Part shown: positions 25,417 through 34,660 of the stretch, piece after piece | How positions within the stretch are numbered: the stretch's first letter is position 1 | How the letters are laid out: the number at the start of each line of letters is the position of its first letter | Assembly: GCF_015533855.1 (NCBI RefSeq) | Contig: NZ_AP024154.1 | Coordinates: 4,780,501 to 4,844,500, forward strand | Source of the DNA: Echinicola sp. 20G | GTDB lineage: Bacteria; Bacteroidota; Bacteroidia; Cytophagales; Cyclobacteriaceae | Direction of reading: 5' to 3' | Length of the DNA stretch: 64,000 nt | Made by a program: the position numbers and the translations under genes | The notes under the pieces: generated by a model | Databases searched by the model: none | What the model was told of the DNA's origin: nothing | Seen by the model: the letters and a program-made list of their open reading frames with translations, nothing else

Positions 25417-26595
25417 GTGAAATCACTTTACACCCTTTTATTTTGCCTGATCATGTTGAATCTATATTCCTGTGGCAAAGCCAGCAATGAAGAAAAAACA
25501 AATGAAGTTGCCGAAGCTTCACAAGTCCCTTCTATTCATTTTTGGCTAGGAACCTATACCTCTTCTCCAGAGCAAGGAATTCACCTGATCTCTTTTAACC
25601 CTAATAACTACCAGTTTGATTCTTTGTTATTGGAATCTGACATTAACAACCCATCTTTTGTAATTACCAATAAAAAAGGGGATTTGATTATTTCCGTTCA
25701 AGAAGAAGGCGGTGAAGAAGGTGGCAGTGTTAGATCTTTCAAATATGATTCAAGCAAAAATGAAACAAAACTAATTAGTACTAGCTCTACCTTAGGAAGT
25801 GGGCCATGTTATGTCACTTTAAGTCCAGACGAGTCTTATGTATTGGCGGGGAATTATGGTAGTGGAGATTTAGTAGCAATCCCTATTGACCAAGATGGTA
25901 ATTTGGATAAAGCCGCCCAAGAAATCAAGCATACTGGTTCTGGTGTTAACAAAGACAGACAATCTAGCCCACATGTCCATAGCTTGGTCTTTCATCCCAA
26001 TGGCGAGCAAGTGTTCGTCAGTGATCTTGGAACGGACAAGGTAAACATTTATGATTTTGACCCTTCCCAAGAACAGCCACTTAGCCCCTCTTCCCCTGCC
26101 TTTTTTGAAGTAAAGTCTGGCTCAGGCCCTAGACATTTGGTTTTTAATAAAAACGGAAAAAAAATCTACCTGATCCATGAAATGACTTCCGAGGTCGGTT
26201 TGTATGACTACGATATGGAAAATGGAAAAATCACCAATGTTGATACTTATCCCTTGACACCCCAAGGCTTTAGCGGTGCCAAGGGAGCAGCTGAGATCAG
26301 ATTATCCAAGGACGGAAAATTCCTTTATGCCTCTAACAGGGGAGATTCCAATGAAATCATTGGTTTCAAAGTTGACCCAAGCACTGGTACATTGAGCAAA
26401 ATACAAACTATTAGCTCTGGAGGTGAGACCCCTAGGAATTTTGCTTTATCAGATGATGGAAAATTCCTATTTGCTGCCAACCAAAATTCCAATACCATCT
26501 TAGCTTATGAGCGAAATCCAGATTCCGGCATCATCAAACAAGTAGGAAATGCTTTCACCATTCACAAGCCTGTTTATTTCTTTCTGACAAAGTAA
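25417..26595 (+). CDS. Lactonase-family beta-propeller lipoprotein
   Basis: A seven-bladed beta-propeller of the lactonase/YbhE (6-phosphogluconolactonase-like) family, about 392 aa. Signatures include FWLGTYTSSPEQGIHLISF at the first blade, GPCYVTLSPDESYVLAGNYGSGDLVAIPI, SSPHVHSLVFHPNGEQVFVSDLGTDKV (the conserved HxH metal/active-site region), GSGPRHLVFNKNGKKIY and ETPRNFALSDDGKFLFAANQNSN. The N-terminus carries a lipoprotein signal ending LYSC, so it sits on the membrane and is unlikely to act in the pentose phosphate pathway. The start is non-ATG: GTG at 25417 is preferred, with TTG at 25408 three codons upstream as the alternative. The substrate is not known. Confidence 0.85.
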   Translation: MKSLYTLLFCLIMLNLYSCGKASNEEKTNEVAEASQVPSIHFWLGTYTSSPEQGIHLISFNPNNYQFDSLLLESDINNPSFVITNKKGDLIISVQEEGGEEGGSVRSFKYDSSKNETKLISTSSTLGSGPCYVTLSPDESYVLAGNYGSGDLVAIPIDQDGNLDKAAQEIKHTGSGVNKDRQSSPHVHSLVFHPNGEQVFVSDLGTDKVNIYDFDPSQEQPLSPSSPAFFEVKSGSGPRHLVFNKNGKKIYLIHEMTSEVGLYDYDMENGKITNVDTYPLTPQGFSGAKGAAEIRLSKDGKFLYASNRGDSNEIIGFKVDPSTGTLSKIQTISSGGETPRNFALSDDGKFLFAANQNSNTILAYERNPDSGIIKQVGNAFTIHKPVYFFLTK

Positions 26596-26912
26596 TGAAC
26601 TAGCAACTTAATATAGAAACAAAAAACTGTGCTAGTTGTTCCATTTTAGAAATAATGAACTTATTCGTAATTCTTGGTAAAATGAAACATTTAACACCTC
26701 GTATTTACCATCTATCTATTAAAAACAGTATAAAAAATTATTTTAAAAGGGTTCAAAAGATAAAATACTGTTGCACAATCAGTAAGCTTAATATTTTATG
26801 AATATTATTTTATCATTATTTGTCGAAAAAATATTTTCTTGAGATGCTTATAATGTAAAAACTATCACTACCTTTGGCTTATTAATTTCTATTATCATTT
26901 ATTATTATTATC
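26596..26912. other. Intergenic region with weak hairpin and csp promoter
   Basis: AACTAGCA (26598-26605) and TGCTAGTT (26630-26637) form an 8-bp stem right after the lactonase stop, with only a mixed T-rich tail: a weak terminator candidate. The rest is AT-rich up to the cold-shock gene promoter. Confidence 0.4.
26869..26876 (+). promoter_or_regulatory. Bacteroidota -7 element (TACCTTTG) for the cold-shock gene
   Basis: An exact TAnnTTTG match 36 nt before the csp ATG, predicting a leader of about 30 nt. No TTG lies at the usual -33 spacing. The same octamer precedes the cobalamin riboswitch at 55228. Confidence 0.5.
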
Positions 26913-27104
26913 ATGAACACAGGAAAAGTAAAATTTTTTAATGAATCTAAAGGATTCGGTTTTATTATTGACGACGAATCTTCTAAAGAGTATTTCGTAC
27001 ACATCTCAGGATTGGTAGACGAAATCAAAGAAGATGACGATGTGACTTTCGACCTTAAAGAAGGAAGAAAAGGTCTTAATGCAGTGAATGTAAAGTTATC
27101 ATAA
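26913..27104 (+). CDS. Cold-shock domain protein
   Basis: A 63-aa single cold-shock domain, an OB-fold nucleic-acid chaperone of the CspA family. RNP1 (KGFGFIIDD) and RNP2 (YFVHIS) are both visible, as is the opening GKVKFFNESKGFGF. The protein is slightly short because the last strand ends in VKLS. A strong hairpin terminator follows directly, so it is monocistronic. Expression control cannot be read beyond a -7 element close to the start. Confidence 0.93.
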   Translation: MNTGKVKFFNESKGFGFIIDDESSKEYFVHISGLVDEIKEDDDVTFDLKEGRKGLNAVNVKLS

Positions 27105-27130
27105 CATATAGCATTTAATGACATTACCGA

Positions 27131-27159
27131 AAGCTGCTTAAATTTTAAGCAGCTTTTTT
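27131..27159. terminator. Terminator between csp and menC
   Basis: AAGCTGCTTAA (27131-27141) and TTAAGCAGCTT (27145-27155) form an 11-bp stem with a 3-nt loop, followed by TTTT. It is optimal on the plus strand for csp and ends 3 nt before the menC stop codon on the other strand. Confidence 0.88.
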
Positions 27160-27161
27160 GT

Positions 27162-28262
27162 TTATATACTCCCCCAAGCCATTGAAGGATTATAGAGGAT
27201 TTTGCCAGAAACAATCTCAAGTGGAGACGTTACATTATTGTGATAAAGCTGACCAGTCCCTAAGCCTTGCGGCATATAAACATCATAACTGGCTGTCAAT
27301 TGTGAAATGGCATTCAGTCCAATATTGCTTTCCAAGGCCGAGGTCATCCACCAGCCAATCCCCATGCTCTCTGCCAAACTGATCCACTCACGGGTATCCC
27401 TTATCCCTCCAACCAAAGTGGGTTTGAGAATAATGTATTGCGGATTGATATGCTCCAAAAGCTTTCTTCTATCCTCCTTAGTGTATATCCCTATCAGTTC
27501 TTCATCCAAAGCTATATCCAGCGGACTCTCTTTACATAACCTTTTCAACTCATCCCTTTGGCCAGCTTTAATAGGTTGCTCGATGCTGTGAAGATCAAAT
27601 TCTGCCAGTCTCTCCAATTTATCCATTGCCTCCTGAGGGCTAAAGGCACCATTGGCATCTACCCTTAAAGTAATTTGCTCTGAGGTGAACCTCTCCCGAA
27701 TAAAACCCAACAGCCTACATTCCTGCTCAAAGTCAATTGCCCCAATTTTCATTTTAATACAGGAAAAACCAAGCTCCAGCTTTTCTTCTATTTGTTTGAG
27801 CATAAATGATTCATCCCCCATCCAAATCAATCCATTGATGGGAATTGGCATATGCTGACTGTAAAAATCATTTTTCAATATTTGCCTTTTACCGCCATGA
27901 AACAAATCTAGTAGTGCCGTTTCAAAAGCAAAGCGAATACTCGGATGGGCATCCATTATATAAGCCTTGCAAAATTCAAGAATACCAGCTTCAGACCAGT
28001 CAATTTCTTTATCGGACAACCCATTTGTATAAACCTTCAGGATACTTTCGAAATCCGAAACATCATCCACACTTAATTTTGGAAGTGGACCGGCTTCCCC
28101 CCAACCTTCCAATTTCTTATCTCCTGGAAAAGTTACTTTTATAAAAAATGAATTCTTCTTACGCAACACCCCTCGGGAAGTACCTGCATCGAATTTAAAA
28201 TCAAGTGTGTGCTTTAAGTACTTTGACTTGACCTTGACAGTATTATCCAGTTTTTTATTCAT
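27162..28262 (-). CDS. menC: o-Succinylbenzoate synthase (enolase superfamily)
   Basis: Dehydrates SHCHC to o-succinylbenzoate in menaquinone synthesis. The 366-aa protein has the enolase capping domain (about 1-125) and a TIM barrel with the superfamily residues: CIKMKIG (KxK base), LRVDANGAF (Asp metal ligand), HSIEQPI (Glu ligand), IALDEEL (Asp ligand) and YIILKPTLVGGI (second Lys). OSBS and dipeptide epimerase share this scaffold. The divergent N-terminal domain and the SALESNIGL motif near the C-terminus favour OSBS. No other men genes lie in the window. It converges on csp and diverges from queA. Confidence 0.85.
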   Translation of the reverse strand: MNKKLDNTVKVKSKYLKHTLDFKFDAGTSRGVLRKKNSFFIKVTFPGDKKLEGWGEAGPLPKLSVDDVSDFESILKVYTNGLSDKEIDWSEAGILEFCKAYIMDAHPSIRFAFETALLDLFHGGKRQILKNDFYSQHMPIPINGLIWMGDESFMLKQIEEKLELGFSCIKMKIGAIDFEQECRLLGFIRERFTSEQITLRVDANGAFSPQEAMDKLERLAEFDLHSIEQPIKAGQRDELKRLCKESPLDIALDEELIGIYTKEDRRKLLEHINPQYIILKPTLVGGIRDTREWISLAESMGIGWWMTSALESNIGLNAISQLTASYDVYMPQGLGTGQLYHNNVTSPLEIVSGKILYNPSMAWGSI

Positions 28263-28280
28263 CTCCTAATCGTAAAAACT

Positions 28281-28288
28281 TATATTTG
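28281..28288 (+). promoter_or_regulatory. Bacteroidota -7 element (TATATTTG) for queA
   Basis: An exact TAnnTTTG match about 90 nt before the queA ATG, in the 115-nt gap between the divergent menC and queA start codons. No clear -33 TTG is present. Confidence 0.45.
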
Positions 28289-28377
28289 CAGTCCGAAAAG
28301 ACAAAGCTACAGGAAAAGTAAACATTTCCCCATTAGGCTTGTCAAAGAATACCATCTTATTGAAGTACACTTACCGC

Positions 28378-29601
28378 ATGGAAAGCAGGCCAGAAATCAA
28401 ACTATCAGACTATCAATACGAACTACCAGATGATCGCATTGCCAAGTTCCCTTTGGAAAAAAGAGACCATTCCAAATTGCTCCACTTTGAATCAGGGAAT
28501 GTCGAACATCATCGCTTTTATGAGTTGGCAGAACTCTTGCCTCAAAACACCTTGATGGTCTTCAACAATACCAAAGTCATTCCTGCAAGATTGATTTTCC
28601 AACGCACTTCTGGAGCAAAAATTGAAATCTTTCTCTTGCAGCCCGTAGCACCAAGCACCGTCATCAACGACATCATGGTTCACCATGGCCCTGTAATCTG
28701 GCAGGCGATGATTGGTAATTTGAAAAAGTGGAAAGATAATGAGTTGTTGCTTGGAGAAATTGAAGTCAGCAACCAAAAGGTGAAAATTGAAGCTAAACTG
28801 GTCGATAGAGCATCAAGGTCTGTAGAAATTTCCTGGGATGGAAGTCACATTCCTTTTGCCAGCATTGTAGAAGCAGCAGGTGAAGTCCCGCTTCCTCCTT
28901 ACCTGAACAGAAAGGCAACTGTAGCTGACAAGCCCAGATACCAGACTGTGTATTCCAAAAAAGAAGGAGCAGTAGCTGCTCCCACCGCCGGCCTTCACTT
29001 TACGGAAGAAGTTTTAAAAAACCTAGAGCAAAAAGGTATCCAAACGGATTACCTTACACTTCATGTAGGTGCTGGCACATTTCAGCCTATCAAGGACGAA
29101 ATCGTATCCAATCACCCTATGCATAGTGAGCAAGTGGTAATCCGTAAGGAAAACATCATAAAATTCCTTCAACAGAATGGCAATATAGTAGCAGTTGGAA
29201 CAACTTCCATGAGGTCTTTGGAAAGCATATACTGGTATGGTGTAAAATTGCTTAACGATAACAATAAGCAATTCCTCATCCCAAAATTATTCCCCTATGA
29301 AAAACATACCAAAGCTGCTTCTCTCAAAGAAAGCCTAACCGCAATCCTAAACCATATGGAGGCTGAAAAACTAGATGAAATTACGGGCAGTACAGAAATT
29401 TTCATCATGCCAGGTTATGAGTTCAAAGTTTGTAATGGATTATTGACCAATTTCCACCAACCTGGATCCACGCTTATATTGTTAGTCGCAGCATTTACAA
29501 AAAACCAATGGAATAAAATATACAAAGAAGCCCTGTCCCAAGAATATAGATTCTTGAGCTATGGTGATAGCAGTTTACTTTGGAACCATAAAAGACCCTA
29601 A
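28378..29601 (+). CDS. queA: tRNA preQ1(34) S-adenosylmethionine ribosyltransferase-isomerase
   Basis: QueA transfers and rearranges the ribose of SAM onto preQ1 in tRNA to give epoxyqueuosine. It is about 407 aa from the ATG at 28378; a TTG 13 codons upstream is not needed. Family motifs are LSDYQYELPDDRIAKFPLEKRDHSKLL at the N-terminus, NTLMVFNNTKVIPARL, AAPTAGLHFTEE and HVGAGTFQPIK in the centre, and NFHQPGSTLILLVAAF near the end. It is longer than the roughly 350-aa enteric enzyme, as usual in Bacteroidota. Its last 4 nt overlap the end of the convergent LytTR gene. Together with the precursor transporter at 2.3 kb it suggests queuosine formation from imported precursor. Confidence 0.94.
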   Translation: MESRPEIKLSDYQYELPDDRIAKFPLEKRDHSKLLHFESGNVEHHRFYELAELLPQNTLMVFNNTKVIPARLIFQRTSGAKIEIFLLQPVAPSTVINDIMVHHGPVIWQAMIGNLKKWKDNELLLGEIEVSNQKVKIEAKLVDRASRSVEISWDGSHIPFASIVEAAGEVPLPPYLNRKATVADKPRYQTVYSKKEGAVAAPTAGLHFTEEVLKNLEQKGIQTDYLTLHVGAGTFQPIKDEIVSNHPMHSEQVVIRKENIIKFLQQNGNIVAVGTTSMRSLESIYWYGVKLLNDNNKQFLIPKLFPYEKHTKAASLKESLTAILNHMEAEKLDEITGSTEIFIMPGYEFKVCNGLLTNFHQPGSTLILLVAAFTKNQWNKIYKEALSQEYRFLSYGDSSLLWNHKRP

Positions 29602-30014
29602 GCTCCGGCACCCAACTTATTGATCCCATGAATGAGTTTCTGATAGTAGGTTCTTCCTACAGGAACTTTTTCAGTCTCAATAGTTACTTCCTTCGGTGAA
29701 ATGGTCGTGATCCGATCCAACCTTACCAAGTAAGATTTGTGAATCCTTACAAATTCATCTTCAGGCAAAATGGCTTCAAACTCCTTCAGGATATTACGAA
29801 GAGAATAAACCTTTTCCTTAGTGACCAAGGTAGTGTAATTACCGTCTCCCTTCAACCAAAGAATGTTTTTGAATTTTACTTTTCGTAAACATCCTTTGTC
29901 ACGTACAAAAAGAGCGTCTTTGATCAAAAGTTCTTCGTGTTCCGAGTGGTGGTTCTCTAGTTTTGAGTCTTTTTTATTCATTGCAATCCCGTGATGATAG
30001 ATAGTTTCTCCCAT
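29598..30014 (-). CDS. LytTR DNA-binding protein without receiver domain
   Basis: A 138-aa protein. Residues about 45-135 form a LytTR DNA-binding domain: FKNILWLKGDGNYTTLVTKEK, SLRNILKEFEAILPEDEFVRIHKSYLVRLDRI, VPVGRTYYQKLI. The first 40 residues are short, polar and histidine-rich (HHGIAMNKKDSKLENHHSEHEE) and carry no receiver or membrane segment, so it is not a standard response regulator. Stand-alone LytTR proteins usually act as direct transcription factors, often controlling neighbours or themselves. It overlaps queA tail to tail by 4 nt; the 320-nt upstream region could contain its own sites but no repeat pair stands out. Confidence 0.82.
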   Translation of the reverse strand: MGETIYHHGIAMNKKDSKLENHHSEHEELLIKDALFVRDKGCLRKVKFKNILWLKGDGNYTTLVTKEKVYSLRNILKEFEAILPEDEFVRIHKSYLVRLDRITTISPKEVTIETEKVPVGRTYYQKLIHGINKLGAGA

Positions 30015-30334
30015 AGTTATTTTGTTTTGTTGGAGAGGTACATTAAAAACTTAAATTGATAATATTATTTATTATTTAATCCTTAAATATTTACAAAAGG
30101 AGGTTCTAATTATTAAAACTTTCCTGATTTACTTTTACAAATTCTCATTCAAAAACAGGTTCAAAAATGTTAGACCTTATAATCTTAATTTCTCCTCCTT
30201 TACAAACTTACATAAATATAAACACAATATACATATTTATGTATTTAAAAATCATTTTTTTTAATAAAAATCAAAAAAACGGCCTGACACCTTAAATTGG
30301 TCAGGCCGAATTCTATCAAAAATTAAACGGGATT
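30015..30334. other. AT-rich gap between LytTR gene and RND operon
   Basis: About 320 nt holding the LytTR promoter region and, at its upper end, the RND operon terminator (30271-30308). AAAAGGAGG at 30096-30104 and TCTCCTCC near 30191 are purine/pyrimidine runs without a visible role. Confidence 0.4.
30271..30308 (-). terminator. Terminator of the RND efflux operon
   Basis: CGGCCTGAC (30280-30288) and GTCAGGCCG (30300-30308) form a 9-bp GC-rich stem with an 11-nt loop. On the minus strand the stem is followed by TTTTTTTGA. It lies 27 nt past the RND permease stop codon. Confidence 0.88.
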
Positions 30335-33300
30335 TTAACTTTCAGGCTGATATTGGCTTTTTAGCTCTTTCAGCTTCTTGCTTCCATATGCTATTTTAGT
30401 AATAACCACGTATAAAACAGGAACTATAAAAATGGCTAGGAATGTAGCTGCTAACATCCCTCCAATCACTGTCCATCCAATAGTTTGTCTTGCGACGGCA
30501 CCTGCGCCATTTGACAATGCCAATGGTACTACACCTAGAATAAAAGCAAGTGAGGTCATCACAATTGGTCTTAACCTTAGCTTAACCGCTTCAATGGTGG
30601 CAGGCAATAGAGGCATTCCTTTATCTACTCTTTCTTTGGCAAACTCCACAATCAAAATGGCATTCTTCGCAGCCAAACCGATTAACGTCACCAAACCAAT
30701 CTGGGCATAAACGTTATTATCCAATTTAGGCAAGAAAGTAAGCGCCACAATCGCACCAAACGCCCCCAAAGGCAATGCTAAAAGAATAGAAAATGGTACC
30801 GACCAACTTTCATACAATGCCGCCAACAAAAGCGATACCAGTATGATGGATAGAGTAAAGATCAATACTGTAGTATTTCCGGAAGCCAACTCCTCCCTAC
30901 TCAAACCAGAGAAATCATATCCGTATCCTGCAGGTAGCACCTCAGCAGCCACTTCTTCCAAAGCAGCCAAAGCCTGCCCACTACTGTAACCTACTGCCGC
31001 ATTACCGTTTACTTCCGTTGAGCGGAACAAATTATAGTGGTTGATCACAGGAGCATTCTCCACTACTTCGTAATTTATCAAAGCACTCATGGGAACCGAT
31101 GCGCCTTGCCGGTTCATTACATAATATTGCTCTAAGTCGGTCATATCCATTCTATAAGCTGTATCCGCCTGAGCCACTACCCTAAAGTTTCGACCATACC
31201 TCGTAAAGTCATTTACATAGGAGCTTCCCATATAAGTGGACATGGTAGAGAATACATCAGAGACAGCTACCCCCAATTTTTTGGCCTTTTCTCTATCTAC
31301 TGTCACATGATATCCTGGCGTTTTTGCTGTAAAGAAACTATAAGCCATAGCAATTTCGGGTCTCTGATTGGCTGCTCCCAAAAACTGCCCCAAAACTTGT
31401 TCGAACTCTTTGATATCTCCACCAGCACGTTGTTCAAGCATAAAACTGAAACCACCGGTCTGCCCAAGACCAGGTATGGCAGGTGGTGGTACTACAACAA
31501 TGTTTGCTTCCTTTATCGCTGAAAACTTTTGCTGTAACTGGCCGATCAAACCATATAATTGCTTAGAAGGGTCTTTTCTTTCTTCCCATGGATCCATCTG
31601 AATAAAGAAAGTACCACTGTTTGGCTTAAATGAGAAGTTAATAGCATTCAATCCACCAATCCCAGTTACATTCCTGATACCATCTGTTGAGGTAATCATC
31701 CCCACCATTTCATCCATAATCGCTCTGGTCCTAGAAGTGGAAGCACTTTCTGGTAGCTCCAAGGAAATAAACAACCTACCTTCATCTTCAGTAGGCAAGA
31801 ATCCAGTTGGTTTGGCCTGGAACAAGCCAAAAGTCCCTGCATATAAACAAGCCAATAAGATCAACACCAATGGGGTTGCTTTAATGCTTTTCTTTACCCC
31901 ATTTCCATAGGAAGAAGTCACCTTGGCAAACCACGTATTGAATTTATAAAAGAACTTGTTGATGCCTTTGGAGTTTTCATCTATCTCCATTGGCTTTAAC
32001 AATAAGCTACATAAAGCGGGAGTCAAGGTCAAAGCCACAAATGCAGAAAGCAATACTGAAATCGCAATGGTAATCGCGAATTGTTGATACATTCTACCCA
32101 CAATTCCTGGAATAAAGCCCACTGGAATAAATACCGCCGCCAAAATCAAAGCAATGGCAATAACTGGTGCAGTAATGTCCTTCATGGCTTTCATGGTTGC
32201 CTCCTTTGCTGAAATCCGCTCCGAGTCTATGTAATGCTGGGCAGCTTCCACCACCACAATCGCATCATCCACCACAATACCGATCGCCAGCACAAATCCA
32301 AACATTGTCAAGGTATTGACCGTGAAACCTAAAGGAATAAAGAACACAAATGTCCCTACAATTGAAACAGGGATAGCTAAAATCGGAATGATGGTAGCTC
32401 TCCAGTTTTGAAGGAACAGGAAGACTACAATAATCACCAGAATCAAGGCTTCTACCAAGGTATGGAGCACCTCATCAATGGATACCTGAACCACAGAAAC
32501 TGATTCAAAAGGCACTACATAATCCATATCCGCAGGGAAGGAAGCTTTCATTTCATCCAAAGCCGCATAAATTCCTTCCGCTGTTTCAAGCGCATTACTG
32601 CCTGGTGCTTGATAAACCAGTAGAATAGCTGCGGGCTCGCCATTTACTGTTGAAAATCTACCATAATCAAATTCACCAAACTCAATCCTAGCAATGTCTT
32701 TCAAATAAACCAATGATCCATCATTTGGATTGGTTCTTACAACAATATCTTCAAACTCTTCCTGTCTCTCCAGCTTTCCATTTACAGTGATCGCGTATTC
32801 GAAAGTCTGGGAACTCAATTGAGGCATCCCACCTACGGTACCAGCCGCCACCTGAAGGTTCTGCTCTTGGATAGCAGCAGTGACTTCTGCCGTGGAGATA
32901 TTGTATTGCGCTAATTTATCTGGCTTGAGCCAGACCCGCATACTAAAATCCTGCCCAATTGCATTGATATCTCCTACACCTTTCACCCTTAAAAGGGCAT
33001 CTTTCACAAAGATATTGGTATAATTGGACAAGAACTTGGTATCGTGGGTACCATTGGGTGAGTACATACTTATCACCATCATGATACTTGGATTTCTTTT
33101 CCTAACGGTCACTCCAAGCCTTTTTACTGCTTCAGGCAACCTAGGCTCAGCAATACTCACCCTGTTTTGAACATCAAGCGTGGCTATGTCAATGTCAGTC
33201 CCAACATCAAAAGTAACGTTCATGTTCATTTGGCCTGTACTCGTATTGGTACTACTGATATAAGCCATTCCAGGAGTACCATTCACCTGTGTTTCTATGG

Positions 33301-33493
33301 GTGTGGCTACTGTTTGCTCTACAGTCTGAGCATCCGCTCCTGTATAATTGGCCGAAACAGACACCACAGGAGGTGTAATATCCGGGTATTGCGTTACCGG
33401 TAGATTGACGATAGCGATGGCTCCTACTAACAAAATAACTATAGAGATCACCATCGCCGTCACCGGGCGTTTAATAAAAACTTCTGATATCAT
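30335..33493 (-). CDS. RND multidrug efflux permease (AcrB/HAE1 type)
   Basis: The 1052-aa inner-membrane pump of a tripartite efflux system, driven by protons. The order is a first helix (RPVTAMVISIVILLVG), a large periplasmic porter loop, helices 2-6 with the proton-relay GIVVDDAIVVVEAAQHY (two Asp), a second porter loop containing FGLFQAKPTGFLPTEDEGRLFISLELPE, and helices 8-12 with GLAAKNAILIVEFAKE (the relay Lys). Length and motifs match hydrophobe/amphiphile exporters such as AcrB and MexB rather than heavy-metal pumps. It is the last gene of tetR-tolC-adaptor-permease, 20 nt after the adaptor. The drug spectrum is not predictable. Confidence 0.95.
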   Translation of the reverse strand: MISEVFIKRPVTAMVISIVILLVGAIAIVNLPVTQYPDITPPVVSVSANYTGADAQTVEQTVATPIETQVNGTPGMAYISSTNTSTGQMNMNVTFDVGTDIDIATLDVQNRVSIAEPRLPEAVKRLGVTVRKRNPSIMMVISMYSPNGTHDTKFLSNYTNIFVKDALLRVKGVGDINAIGQDFSMRVWLKPDKLAQYNISTAEVTAAIQEQNLQVAAGTVGGMPQLSSQTFEYAITVNGKLERQEEFEDIVVRTNPNDGSLVYLKDIARIEFGEFDYGRFSTVNGEPAAILLVYQAPGSNALETAEGIYAALDEMKASFPADMDYVVPFESVSVVQVSIDEVLHTLVEALILVIIVVFLFLQNWRATIIPILAIPVSIVGTFVFFIPLGFTVNTLTMFGFVLAIGIVVDDAIVVVEAAQHYIDSERISAKEATMKAMKDITAPVIAIALILAAVFIPVGFIPGIVGRMYQQFAITIAISVLLSAFVALTLTPALCSLLLKPMEIDENSKGINKFFYKFNTWFAKVTSSYGNGVKKSIKATPLVLILLACLYAGTFGLFQAKPTGFLPTEDEGRLFISLELPESASTSRTRAIMDEMVGMITSTDGIRNVTGIGGLNAINFSFKPNSGTFFIQMDPWEERKDPSKQLYGLIGQLQQKFSAIKEANIVVVPPPAIPGLGQTGGFSFMLEQRAGGDIKEFEQVLGQFLGAANQRPEIAMAYSFFTAKTPGYHVTVDREKAKKLGVAVSDVFSTMSTYMGSSYVNDFTRYGRNFRVVAQADTAYRMDMTDLEQYYVMNRQGASVPMSALINYEVVENAPVINHYNLFRSTEVNGNAAVGYSSGQALAALEEVAAEVLPAGYGYDFSGLSREELASGNTTVLIFTLSIILVSLLLAALYESWSVPFSILLALPLGAFGAIVALTFLPKLDNNVYAQIGLVTLIGLAAKNAILIVEFAKERVDKGMPLLPATIEAVKLRLRPIVMTSLAFILGVVPLALSNGAGAVARQTIGWTVIGGMLAATFLAIFIVPVLYVVITKIAYGSKKLKELKSQYQPES

Positions 33494-33513
33494 AAAATTT
33501 CTACTTTGAGAGT

Positions 33514-34638
33514 TTACTTGCTTTGCTGGGCCGGAGCTTCTGTACTTACTTTTGCCCCTTCGCGGAGCTTCTGAATTCCCTCAACCACAATTTTCTGTCC
33601 TGGTTTCAAGCCTTCTCTTACCACAATGTCAGCTCCCGCTTTTGACCCTAAAACAATATTTTGTTGATGAACAGTATTCTCATTGTCAATCACGTAGACA
33701 AAATACTCTCCCATTTGCTCAGTGACAGATTTAAAAGGAATGGTCACTTGTTCTCCAATATCTTGGTTAAGCACTTGAAGGTTCACAGTCATTCCAGGAA
33801 CCAGCTCTTTCTCCGGATTTGGAAACTCAACACGCAAATTGATGGTGCCCGATTGCCTTCCTACTGCCCTATCTATTGTTGTCAGCATTCCATGATGTCC
33901 ATAAACATCGTTTTTATTGAACCTGATGGTAAAAGTGGAATCTGGAAGGTTTTCATCTTTCATCATTTTACTGAATCTTCTGATGCTCTTTTCATTGATA
34001 ACAAAATCCACCAACACAGGGTCATCTGATGAAAGAGAGTTCAAAAGAGTCTGGCCCGCAGAAACCTGAGCCCCAAGTCTCACTTGTGAAATTCCAACAG
34101 TGCCTGCAAAGGGAGCTGTAATTACTGAATAATTGTAATCTGTCTCTGTACTTTTCACTTGTGCCTCTGCTGAAGCAACCTGAGATTCTGCAGTTAGAAT
34201 ATCAGCCTTTGCATAATCCAACTGTTGCTTGGCAATGGCCTCTTTCGCGTCAAGGGCTTCATACCGCTCCAAATCTCTCTTTACCCTAACAAGGTTGGCC
34301 TTCGCACTTTTTAAATTGGCTTTGGCCTGTTCATAAGCCGCTTGGTATTTACTTCTGTCGATTTCATACAGTTTCTGTCCCTTGTTTACTTCTTGTCCAT
34401 CCTTGATAAAGATTTTATTAATGTATCCGCTCACCTGAGGACGAATTTCAATTTCGTTTAATGGAACCACCGTACCAGGATAAACATCCAGTCCCGTTAC
34501 ATGTTCGCTTTTTACTGTTGTTGCCTTAACCGCAACAGCTCCTGGCTGGCGGCTAGCCTGAGTATTGGCCTCTGATCCACAAGAACTCACAAACCCTGCG
34601 ATACCGGCCGTTAAAACTGCGTATAAAAACTTTTTCAT
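33514..34638 (-). CDS. RND efflux periplasmic adaptor lipoprotein
   Basis: A 374-aa membrane fusion protein (AcrA/MexA type) that joins the RND pump to the TolC channel. A lipoprotein signal ends VSSC near residue 20. The layout is a beta-barrel/lipoyl half (EIRPQVSGYINKIFIKDGQEVNKGQKLYEID), a coiled-coil hairpin about 90-165 (YEQAKANLKSAKANLVRVKRDLERYEAL), the second lipoyl half (VITAPFAGTVGISQVRLGAQVSAGQTL), then the beta-barrel and membrane-proximal domains. It lies 22 nt after tolC and 20 nt before the permease in one operon. Confidence 0.94.
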   Translation of the reverse strand: MKKFLYAVLTAGIAGFVSSCGSEANTQASRQPGAVAVKATTVKSEHVTGLDVYPGTVVPLNEIEIRPQVSGYINKIFIKDGQEVNKGQKLYEIDRSKYQAAYEQAKANLKSAKANLVRVKRDLERYEALDAKEAIAKQQLDYAKADILTAESQVASAEAQVKSTETDYNYSVITAPFAGTVGISQVRLGAQVSAGQTLLNSLSSDDPVLVDFVINEKSIRRFSKMMKDENLPDSTFTIRFNKNDVYGHHGMLTTIDRAVGRQSGTINLRVEFPNPEKELVPGMTVNLQVLNQDIGEQVTIPFKSVTEQMGEYFVYVIDNENTVHQQNIVLGSKAGADIVVREGLKPGQKIVVEGIQKLREGAKVSTEAPAQQSK

Positions 34639-34660
34639 TTCCCGCTTAATTAAATTCCAA

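Noticed and set aside
28339..28377. A longer N-terminus for queA from an upstream TTG
   Set aside because: The added 13 residues do not match the family N-terminus, and the ATG at 28378 fits well.
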